Below, piece after piece: positions 1 to 5,796 of a DNA stretch of 6,612 bases. The first letter of the stretch is position 1; each line of letters opens with the position of its first letter. The DNA lies in assembly GCA_043802345.1 (NCBI GenBank), contig JAZDLC010000396.1, positions 1-6,612 on the forward strand, read 5' to 3'. This stretch comes from JAZDLC01 sp043802345. Its GTDB lineage: Bacteria > Planctomycetota > B15-G4 > JADJEK01. The notes below the pieces were generated by a model that searched no databases, was not told where the DNA came from, and saw only the letters and a list, made by a program, of their open reading frames with translations. A program made the translations under genes and the position numbers.

Positions 1-30
1 CCACCCCCTTCCCTGGACGGAACCCCCCAT
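1..30 (-). CDS. Possible 5' end of a next minus-strand gene, cut by the window edge
   Basis: Reading the minus strand, the TGA stop of the EEP hydrolase gene overlaps an ATG in the form TGATG (positions 32 to 28), and that frame stays open for ten codons to the window edge. TGATG overlaps are a common form of translational coupling inside operons. Only MGGSVQGRGW is visible, so no family can be recognised. E. coli ybhP, the apparent relative of the gene upstream, is followed by the cardiolipin synthase gene clsB (ybhO), so a phospholipase-D-type synthase is one candidate; this is inference from another organism's gene order. The open frame could also be chance, since ten codons without a stop is unremarkable in GC-rich DNA. 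Confidence 0.25.
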   Translation of the reverse strand, partial: MGGSVQGRGW

Positions 31-776
31 CATCCAAGCCGCAGCGAAACCACGATCGGCAGATGATCCGAGGCCTCGCGGACCAGGTCCGCGGCCCCCG
101 TGCCTTGCCGGCTAAAACGCGCCGGGCCGCGGACGAAAACGGCGTCCAGGGGCCTGAGAGGTCGCACTGCTGGAAATGTCCTTGGTCTGGTGGGGAGGCC
201 CTGGAAGCCGGCAGGCTCCAGCATCCCTCGACCTAGCTTGCGCCAGACGTCGTTGAAGTCTCCGGCCAGCAGGACGACCGTACTGGCGTGAACTCGATGC
301 CCGGCATGCCATCCCAGCAGGGAACGGAGCTGGCTCCGACGCTCCGTTTCGGCCAGGCCTAGATGCACGTTGTAGACCCAGAGGCGAAACCTGCGCGAGC
401 CATTGGGCACCGTCAACCTTGCGTGTAACGCTCCACGCCGCTTCCTGAGCCGTCGCGTCAGGTCGATATTCTCGTGATGGTCCAGAGGATAGCGGCTCAG
501 GATCGCGTTTCCGTACCGGCCCCGCTTGAGGAAGACGTTCGGGAAGTATGCCCGGTGCTCCATCCCCAACGCATCCCCCAGCAGGTCGACCTGCCGGTCT
601 CCCCTCGACCGGGGGACTCCCTCGTCCACTTCCTGCAGCAGAATCAGGTCCGCCCGGCACGCCTTCAGCACCCGGATGATCCGCTCGGGACGGTACTTGC
701 GGTCGATCCCGCCGATCCCCTTGTGGATGTTGTAGGTCACCAGCCTGAGGGAAGACCTGCCTTTCGACTCAGCCAC
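30..776 (-). CDS. Endonuclease/exonuclease/phosphatase (EEP) family metal-dependent hydrolase, YbhP-like
   Basis: This 248-residue protein has the full set of EEP-fold motifs (the DNase I/exonuclease III/sphingomyelinase superfamily). They are TYNIHKG with Asn16 and His18, LLQEVDEG with the metal-binding Glu49, GNAILSR at 89-95, YNVHLGL with Asn136 and His138, AGDFND with Asp173 and Asn175, LDAVFV with Asp211, and the terminal SDHLP with Asp237 and His238. All expected catalytic positions are therefore present, and the length is normal for a single-domain EEP protein. There is no signal peptide or membrane segment, so it should be cytosolic. The order and wording of the motifs, including NIHKG, GNAILSRYP and VHLGL, recall E. 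coli YbhP, whose gene sits in an operon with cardiolipin synthase clsB. The substrate cannot be read from sequence: nucleic acid, a phosphoinositide-like lipid or another phosphodiester are all possible. The start is a GTG at 776, supported by AAGGAG six bases upstream and by the core beta strand beginning at about residue 10. It is transcribed divergently from the next gene. Confidence 0.9.
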   Translation of the reverse strand: MAESKGRSSLRLVTYNIHKGIGGIDRKYRPERIIRVLKACRADLILLQEVDEGVPRSRGDRQVDLLGDALGMEHRAYFPNVFLKRGRYGNAILSRYPLDHHENIDLTRRLRKRRGALHARLTVPNGSRRFRLWVYNVHLGLAETERRSQLRSLLGWHAGHRVHASTVVLLAGDFNDVWRKLGRGMLEPAGFQGLPTRPRTFPAVRPLRPLDAVFVRGPARFSRQGTGAADLVREASDHLPIVVSLRLG

Positions 777-782
777 TCGCGG

Positions 783-788
783 CTCCTT
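783..788 (-). promoter_or_regulatory. Ribosome binding site for the EEP hydrolase gene
   Basis: On the minus strand this reads AAGGAG and lies six bases before the GTG at 776. It is a near-consensus Shine-Dalgarno sequence and is the main reason for accepting a GTG start here. Confidence 0.75.
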
Positions 789-869
789 CTGTTTGCCCTC
801 GCTTCAAGCGCGCAGGCGCTGATCCAGAAAACAGGGGCGCGGGCGCTCACTCCGCCACCACGCACACTG

Positions 870-875
870 TACAAT
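870..875 (+). promoter_or_regulatory. Candidate -10 box for the 926..3602 operon
   Basis: TACAAT matches the sigma-70 -10 consensus TATAAT at five of six positions and lies 50 bases before the ATG at 926, a sensible distance for a short leader. No recognisable -35 hexamer is present 16-18 bases upstream; that region is a GC-rich run around 846-853. Either an activator or another sigma factor is needed, or the match is fortuitous. Confidence 0.3.
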
Positions 876-910
876 CGGCCACCTTCATCTTCTGACTGCT
901 CCCATGGATT

Positions 911-916
911 GGAGGT
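911..916 (+). promoter_or_regulatory. Ribosome binding site for the 108-residue protein gene
   Basis: GGAGGT is a strong Shine-Dalgarno core placed nine bases before the ATG at 926. It fixes that start and is the best ribosome binding site in the window. Confidence 0.8.
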
Positions 917-925
917 AGCATTCTC

Positions 926-1252
926 ATGAGCGAGTCCGAGCCCCACAACGCCAGCGAGATCCCGGGGGGCGAAGCACCTCAGTCGTTTGCTGACGTTTTC
1001 CGCTCCCTGCTTGGCAAGGTCATCACCTGCGTCAACCCGGAGTCCCTGGAAGATGCTCCGATGGGGTATCAGCTCACCACCGGCTTCTATCGGGTCAAGA
1101 TCCTGGCCGTCAATCCCGACTTCGTCACGGTGGCCACCGAGTTGGTGCACAAGGGGCGCGACGCCACCAAGGAGCCGGTTCGCCAGTACATTCCCCTGGA
1201 GGCCGTGAAGCGCATCAGCATCGCCAAGTCGGACATCCTGATCCATCTCTGA
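926..1252 (+). CDS. Conserved-looking small protein of unknown function, probably beta-rich
   Basis: I do not recognise a named family for this 108-residue protein. Residues 1-19 are polar, acidic and probably disordered (MSESEPHNAS and following). A short amphipathic stretch FADVFRSLLG (20-30) follows, and then an alternating pattern typical of beta strands: KVITCV (31-36), GFYRVKILAV (53-62), FVTVATELV (66-74), and the end QYIPLEAVKRISIAKSDILIHL (87-108). A compact set of strands with a late 'IPLxxVKxI' element is reminiscent of small SH3-like or LSm-like barrels; this is an impression of fold, not homology. There is no signal peptide, membrane helix or cysteine metal site. It is a real gene: it has a strong ribosome binding site, protein-like composition, and only four bases separate it from the membrane protein gene downstream, with which it should be co-transcribed. 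A regulatory or accessory role for that membrane protein is possible but unproven. Confidence 0.85.
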   Translation: MSESEPHNASEIPGGEAPQSFADVFRSLLGKVITCVNPESLEDAPMGYQLTTGFYRVKILAVNPDFVTVATELVHKGRDATKEPVRQYIPLEAVKRISIAKSDILIHL

Positions 1253-1256
1253 ACCC

Positions 1257-3602
1257 GTGGAAGTAAACCGCCCGGCCTCCCCGGCCCGCGCAGTCAGCCT
1301 GACTCTTCTCTCGGCCCTGGGCGTCGCCGTGGTCGTGGGCTTGCAGGTTCTCCTGCCCAGGGTCTTCTCCGTCGTTCTCTGGTACCACCTCGGTTTCTTC
1401 GCGGTCAGCCTCGCCATGCTCGGGCTTGCCACCGGCGGTCTCGTGGTCCGCCGGCGAAACCGGAGCGGCGTGCCGGTCGACCTGGCGAGTCTCGCGACGC
1501 TCTCCTCCCTCGCCATCAGCCTGTCCCTGATCGTCGTGTTGCGGCTGCCGATCGATCCAACCCGGCTGCTCGACACCTGGTACGATCCGGCGCTATTCCT
1601 CCTCCTGGCGCTTCTGCTCGCGCTCCCCTTCGTCTGCCTGGGAACGCTCATCTGTGGCACCCTCAGCGCGGGCCGGGAGGCGATTGGCCGGGTCTATGGG
1701 GCCTCGTTCTTCGGCGGTGGCGCCGGTGCGCTTCTCTTCCTGCTGGCCATGGAGACCATCGGGACGCCGCGGACCCTCGGCGTCGCCGCGCTCCTGCCGC
1801 TCTTCGGGTCGTTCCCGACCCGCCGGGCCGGGAGGCCGGTCGCGGCCCTGCTGCTCGCGCTCGCGGCGATCGCCATTCCGGAAACGATCATCCCTCTCAC
1901 CAGCCGCAAGCACTTTCCCAGGATCCCCGCCGGGCGGGTCCTGGATGAGCAGTGGAACAGCTTCTCCAGGGTCACTTTCTACGAGAATCCGGAACACCAC
2001 GGCCTGTGGCAGATCGACCCGGCCGCCCGCTCGTCCCTGCCCGAGTCGATCGGCGTGGCGATCGACTCCTGGGCCATTACCTCGATCCTGAAGCGGGAGA
2101 CGCCCACGACACGCCTTTCCTTCCTCGATCTCTATCCGCCCACGGTCGCCTTCGTCGCCGCCCCGCCCGGCCACCGGGCCCTGGTCATCGGTGCCGGAGG
2201 CGGAGTTGACGTCCTGGCAGCGCTGCAGGCCGGGGCGGGGCATGTCACCGCAGTGGAGATCAATCCGCTCATCGTGGACGCGGTGAGAGGGCGTTTCTCG
2301 GACTACAGCGGCAGGCTGTACGAGGACCCGAGAGTTGAGGTGGTCGTCTCGGAGGGACGACATTTCGTGGAGAGTGATGCGCGGCGGTACGACAGGATCG
2401 TTCTCTCCGGCGTCGATACCTTTGCCGCCACCGAAGCCGGCGCCTTCGCCCTCTCGGAGAACTACCTCTACACCGTCGAGGCCCTCAAGCAGTTCTACCT
2501 GCACCTCGAACCAGGCGGGATCCTCGCGCTGGCCCGCTGGTGGTTCGAGCCTCCCCGGCAGACCTTGCGCCTCGCCGTGACCGCCACGGAGGCCCTCTCC
2601 GAACTTGGCATCACCGACCTGCGGCAGCGGGTGATCATCGCTCGCGCCGGCGTCAATTCGCTGTTCCTGCTGAAGAAGGGGGAGTACTCGCAAGAGGAGC
2701 GGGAGGGGCTGCTCCAGGCGTGCCAGCGCAGGGGCGCGGTGCCGGTTCATCCGATCGAACGCGGCCAGGCAGGAGCCGCACCATCCCTGTTCGAACAGGC
2801 GTTGTGCCTCGAAGGCGCCAAGGAGGTGGCCGCGCGGCACGTCTTTCGGGTCGACGCCACCACGGACGACCGGCCGTTCTTCTTCGAGAACTCGCACCTC
2901 TCCACCCTCTTCCGGGGCGAGGGGAACTGGATCCACGGCAGGCTCGGCGGCCAGGAACTCCTCGTGGCGACACTCGTCGTGCTGCTGCTGCTCTCCCTCC
3001 CGCTGCTGTGGCTCTCCCGGGCGCCGGCGGAGCCAGGGAGCCGCGGCGCTCTGCTTCCGTCGCTCCCGTTCCTGCTGCTTGGGTTCGCGTATCTCTGCGT
3101 CGAGATCCCGTTGATGCAGAGGCTCTCTCTGGTGCTGGGACATCCAGTGTTCGCGGTGGCCGTGGTCCTCACGTCGATGATGCTCGGCTCCGGAGCCGGC
3201 TCACTGGTTGCCGGGACTCTCGACCGTCTCAAGGCTCCGGTCGTGACCTTCGGCGCCGCGCTGGTCGTGGCGATCGTTCCGATCTGCAGCCACCCGGCCC
3301 TGCTGGATGTGTCGGTGGGTCAGGGAACGGCGGCGCGCGCCGCCGCCACCGTTGCCTTCCTCTCGCTTCCTTCCTTTCTCATGGGAATGCCGTTTCCGCT
3401 CGCGGTGCGGCTCCTGGAAGAACGGCATCCCCATCTCGTCCCGACTGCCTTCGCCGCCAACGGCGTCGGCTCGGTCCTGGCCGGCCCGATCGCGGTTCTC
3501 CTGGCCATCTCCTTCGGCTTCCAGGCTGTCCTGATGGTCGCGGTGGGCTCCTACCTGCTGGCGGCCCTCGCACTCGGACTCCTCGGCCGGGCCGCCCGCT
3601 GA
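1257..3602 (+). CDS. Integral membrane protein with a central spermidine-synthase-like (SAM-binding Rossmann) domain
   Basis: The 781-residue protein has three parts. Residues 12-214 hold about six or seven hydrophobic helices (roughly 13-35, 43-65, 75-97, 110-135, 146-165, 171-186, 194-214). Residues about 225-560 form a soluble domain. Residues 566-778 hold a further six or so helices, with family-type motifs such as SMMLGSGAGSLVAG (640-653) and AANGVGSVLAG (733-743). The soluble domain shows a class I methyltransferase/spermidine-synthase nucleotide site: VIGAGGGVD (310-318), the acidic strand end AVEINP with Glu334, DPRVEVVVSEGRHF (357-370), and TDDRPFFFE (536-544). Where true spermidine synthases have an active-site DSxDPxGP segment, this protein reads LSGVDTFAATEAGAFALSENY (starting at 383), so an aminopropyltransferase reaction should not be assumed. 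Proteins of this build are usually labelled 'spermidine synthase domain, fused to MFS-like transporter'. The start is a GTG at 1257 with no clear Shine-Dalgarno sequence, four bases after the previous stop, suggesting translational coupling. The next in-frame ATG would fall at residue 54, inside the second helix, so the GTG is preferred. Substrate and partner are unknown. Confidence 0.85.
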   Translation: MEVNRPASPARAVSLTLLSALGVAVVVGLQVLLPRVFSVVLWYHLGFFAVSLAMLGLATGGLVVRRRNRSGVPVDLASLATLSSLAISLSLIVVLRLPIDPTRLLDTWYDPALFLLLALLLALPFVCLGTLICGTLSAGREAIGRVYGASFFGGGAGALLFLLAMETIGTPRTLGVAALLPLFGSFPTRRAGRPVAALLLALAAIAIPETIIPLTSRKHFPRIPAGRVLDEQWNSFSRVTFYENPEHHGLWQIDPAARSSLPESIGVAIDSWAITSILKRETPTTRLSFLDLYPPTVAFVAAPPGHRALVIGAGGGVDVLAALQAGAGHVTAVEINPLIVDAVRGRFSDYSGRLYEDPRVEVVVSEGRHFVESDARRYDRIVLSGVDTFAATEAGAFALSENYLYTVEALKQFYLHLEPGGILALARWWFEPPRQTLRLAVTATEALSELGITDLRQRVIIARAGVNSLFLLKKGEYSQEEREGLLQACQRRGAVPVHPIERGQAGAAPSLFEQALCLEGAKEVAARHVFRVDATTDDRPFFFENSHLSTLFRGEGNWIHGRLGGQELLVATLVVLLLLSLPLLWLSRAPAEPGSRGALLPSLPFLLLGFAYLCVEIPLMQRLSLVLGHPVFAVAVVLTSMMLGSGAGSLVAGTLDRLKAPVVTFGAALVVAIVPICSHPALLDVSVGQGTAARAAATVAFLSLPSFLMGMPFPLAVRLLEERHPHLVPTAFAANGVGSVLAGPIAVLLAISFGFQAVLMVAVGSYLLAALALGLLGRAAR

Positions 3603-3637
3603 ATTCGGTTTCTTTCTTGCGGAAGGGCGAAACCCGC

Positions 3638-3679
3638 AGCCGGCAAGCCTCATCATGGCGAAGCCCGCCGGCTCCTTTT
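3638..3679 (+). terminator. Candidate intrinsic terminator after the membrane protein gene
   Basis: AGCCGGC (3638-3644) and GCCGGCT (3667-3673) are perfect 7-bp inverted repeats, followed by CCTTTTG with a four-T run at 3676-3679. The 22-base interior can form a smaller GCC/GGC hairpin (3647-3649 with 3657-3659). It lies 36 bases after the TGA at 3602 and before the ABC-F start, so it would end the 926..3602 operon. The long loop and short T run make it imperfect. Confidence 0.4.
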
Positions 3680-3712
3680 GTCGGTTCACGCTGAAGAAGC
3701 TACTCTGGGGGG

Positions 3713-5698
3713 ATGTCGCTCCTCTCGATCCAGGATATCCGGCTCGGCTTTCACGGGCGCCCTCTCTTTGACGGCGCCACACTTGCCGTGGAAAGCAGGG
3801 ACCGGCTCGGCGTGGTCGGTCCCAACGGCTCCGGCAAGAGCACCCTTCTCAAACTGCTCTCGGGCGCGGCCGAACCGGAGTCCGGCCAGGTTGTCCGGGC
3901 GCGCAACCTGCGGCTCGGGTTTTTGCCCCAGGAACTCGCTCCGGGAGGCGACGAGAGGCTCTTCGAGTCGGTCATGTCGTGCGCGCCCCGGCGCGCGCAA
4001 CTCGAACTCCGGCTCGAGGCGCTCCAGGAGGAGCTCGAGATCCAGCACGACACCGCCAGGCAGATGAGCCTCTCCGGCGAGCTGGCGGAGCTGCATGAAG
4101 AGCTGCTGGAGCTGGACCGCGACTTCGCGCCGCATCACGCCCGCCGCATCCTGCTGGGCCTCGGGTTCTCGAGTGACGAGTTCGACCGCCCCCTCCGCGA
4201 GTTCTCCGGCGGTTGGCGGATGCGGGCTGCGCTCGCCGGGCTGCTCTTCCAGAGGCCCGATGTGCTGCTCCTGGATGAGCCGACCAACCACCTGGACATG
4301 CCCTCCGTCCACTGGCTCAACCGCTTCCTGAACGCCTTTCGTCACGCGCTGATCCTGGTCTGCCACGACCGGGAGTTCCTCAACAGGCACGTGCGCAGAG
4401 TGGCTTCCTTCGAGGTCGAGGGGCTCAGGACCTACCCGGGGAATTACGACGACTACCTGGAACAGCGCCAGCAGGAGTTACTTACGCTCGAGAACAGGGC
4501 GCGGCGGGACGAGGCGCGGAGAAAGGAGCTCGAGGCGTTCGTGACGCGCTTCAAGGCCAAGGCCAGCAAGGCCCGTCAGGCACAGAGCAAGGCGCGGCTG
4601 ATCGAGAAGATGCTCGAGAACCAAGCCGACATTCCGCAACTGCGCAAGTCGATTCACCTGAAGTTCAAGCCGACCGGCAGGGTCGGAGATCCGGTGCTGG
4701 AGATTGCGGGGCTCTGCCATTCCTACGGCGATCATCGGGTCCTTTCCGATGTCAATCTGTCGGTACGTCCCGGCGATCGCATCGCCATTGTCGGCCTGAA
4801 CGGCGCCGGCAAGACCACGCTGCTGAAACGGATCGCGGAGGAGCTGAAACCCCAGGAAGGCCAGGTCCGGCTCACCTCCAACGCGCGCATGAGCTACTTC
4901 GCCCAGCACCACGCCGAGGTCCTTGACCAGAACAAGACGGTCCTGGATGAGGTGTGGCGCGCCGCGAACGGCCTCTCCCAGTCGGAGGTCCGCGGCATCT
5001 GCGGCGCGTTCCTGTTCAGCGGCGACGACGTGGAGAAGCGGATCGGCGTGCTCTCCGGCGGTGAAAAGACCCGCGTCGCGCTGGCCCGGCTGCTGGCAAA
5101 CCCGGGCAACCTGCTCCTTCTCGACGAGCCGACGAACCACCTCGACACCCAATCCGCGGAGAAGCTGACCGACTCGCTCCTGACCTTCGATGGCACCATC
5201 CTGTTCGTGTCCCACAACCTCGACTTTGCCCGCAGGCTCTCGAACAAGGTCTGGGACGTCCGCGACGGCTCGGTGACCGAGTATCACGGGTCCCTTGCCG
5301 ACTATCTCGATCATCTGTCCTCCATCCAGGATCAGCTCGATGGCGCGAATGGGGCCGGGCGGAGCGAGGCCGAGGCCGAATCGCGCCCCGGGCCGGGTTC
5401 ACAGAGCGCCCGTCCGGCCAAGGCGGAGAGGATCCGGGAGCGGGAGGACCTGATGCGCCGCCGGAAGCACCGCGCCCGGCTGGTTCGTAGTGTCAAGGAG
5501 CTCGAACAGCGCGTCGAGGAACTGGAGCTGGCGAAGGAAAAGTTGGAGGGGCAGCTCGCCGACCCGCAGGTCTACGCGGACAGGCTGAGGGCCGTTGAGC
5601 TGGGAGAGCGGCACAGGGGGGTGGCGGAGACCCTTGCCGCGGCCATGGCCGACTGGGAGCGACACTCCGCCGAACTGGACGGTCTCGGCGAGGAGTGA
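3713..5698 (+). CDS. ABC-F family ATP-binding protein (Uup/YheS type, ribosome-associated)
   Basis: This soluble 661-residue protein has two tandem ABC ATPase domains and no membrane segments, the ABC-F arrangement. Domain 1 has Walker A GPNGSGKS (36-43), signature FSGGW (164-168), Walker B plus D-loop LLLDEPTNHLD (185-195) and H-loop CHDR with His218. A charged, Lys/Arg-rich helical linker (about 243-315) corresponds to the P-site tRNA-interaction motif by which ABC-F proteins contact the ribosome. Domain 2 has Walker A GLNGAGKT (361-368), signature LSGGE (447-451), LLLLDEPTNHLD (467-478) and His501 in VSHNLDF, where most relatives read SHDR. Residues 541-575 are a low-complexity linker rich in Gly, Ala, Ser and Glu. 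Residues 576-660 form a basic then acidic coiled-coil-like C-terminal extension, as in Uup/YheS-like members. Family members modulate translation on stalled ribosomes or give antibiotic resistance; which applies here cannot be told. The ATG at 3713 directly abuts six Gs, with no well-spaced Shine-Dalgarno sequence, but the N-terminus fits the family well. Confidence 0.93.
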   Translation: MSLLSIQDIRLGFHGRPLFDGATLAVESRDRLGVVGPNGSGKSTLLKLLSGAAEPESGQVVRARNLRLGFLPQELAPGGDERLFESVMSCAPRRAQLELRLEALQEELEIQHDTARQMSLSGELAELHEELLELDRDFAPHHARRILLGLGFSSDEFDRPLREFSGGWRMRAALAGLLFQRPDVLLLDEPTNHLDMPSVHWLNRFLNAFRHALILVCHDREFLNRHVRRVASFEVEGLRTYPGNYDDYLEQRQQELLTLENRARRDEARRKELEAFVTRFKAKASKARQAQSKARLIEKMLENQADIPQLRKSIHLKFKPTGRVGDPVLEIAGLCHSYGDHRVLSDVNLSVRPGDRIAIVGLNGAGKTTLLKRIAEELKPQEGQVRLTSNARMSYFAQHHAEVLDQNKTVLDEVWRAANGLSQSEVRGICGAFLFSGDDVEKRIGVLSGGEKTRVALARLLANPGNLLLLDEPTNHLDTQSAEKLTDSLLTFDGTILFVSHNLDFARRLSNKVWDVRDGSVTEYHGSLADYLDHLSSIQDQLDGANGAGRSEAEAESRPGPGSQSARPAKAERIREREDLMRRRKHRARLVRSVKELEQRVEELELAKEKLEGQLADPQVYADRLRAVELGERHRGVAETLAAAMADWERHSAELDGLGEE

Positions 5699-5751
5699 GG
5701 GCCCGCATTGCTTCGGACCGGCCAGCCCGCTACCTTCTCGGGTTCATCCAT

Positions 5752-5772
5752 CGACCCTGAGACGGGTCGTTT
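5752..5772 (+). terminator. Small hairpin with short T run between the ABC-F gene and gcvP
   Basis: CGACCC (5752-5757) pairs perfectly with GGGTCG (5764-5769) across a six-base loop, followed by TTT. It sits 53 bases after the ABC-F stop and 24 bases before the gcvP ATG. It could be a weak intrinsic terminator or an attenuator-like element in the gcvP leader. The T run is too short for a confident call. Confidence 0.3.
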
Positions 5773-5796
5773 CCATCCCACCATCGGAAACACGTC

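Larger units (their letters stand above)
777..925. other. Divergent intergenic region between the EEP gene and the 108-residue gene
   Basis: This stretch of about 150 bp separates two outward-facing genes and must hold the promoters for both unless they lie inside coding sequence. The left part (about 805-850) is very GC-rich, with short inverted GCGC-type repeats such as AGCG/CGCT around 810-823. The right part (862-915) is less GC-rich and contains a TACAAT hexamer. I found no convincing sigma-70 promoter reading leftward toward the EEP gene, and no clear operator palindrome longer than the six-base TGTACA at 868-873. Confidence 0.6.

Noticed and set aside
868..873. TGTACA palindrome as a possible operator
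   Set aside because: A six-base palindrome is expected by chance, has no extended symmetry, and overlaps the candidate -10 box without a second copy nearby.
737..1660. 307-codon minus-strand frame spanning the divergent intergenic region
   Set aside because: It runs antisense through two plus-strand genes and overlaps the EEP gene start. Its composition is non-protein-like, and the well-placed ribosome binding sites belong to the other frames.
1593..3143. 516-codon open frame on the minus strand opposite the membrane protein gene
   Set aside because: It lies entirely within a well-supported gene. Its translation is low-complexity (Arg, Glu, Gln, Gly-rich) with no motif, as expected from the antisense of GC-rich codons.
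1257..3602. Naming the membrane protein speE (spermidine synthase)
   Set aside because: The classical active-site signature is absent and the protein is mostly membrane-embedded, unlike SpeE, so the symbol would mislead.
2540..3694. 384-codon plus-strand frame overlapping the membrane protein gene
   Set aside because: Its product is almost all Arg, Pro, Gly and Ala, without motifs. The overlapping frame encodes recognisable membrane helices and synthase motifs.
4478..5314. 278-codon minus-strand frame opposite the ABC-F gene
   Set aside because: The plus strand here encodes the second ATPase domain with all Walker and signature motifs; the antisense frame is a GC-driven shadow.
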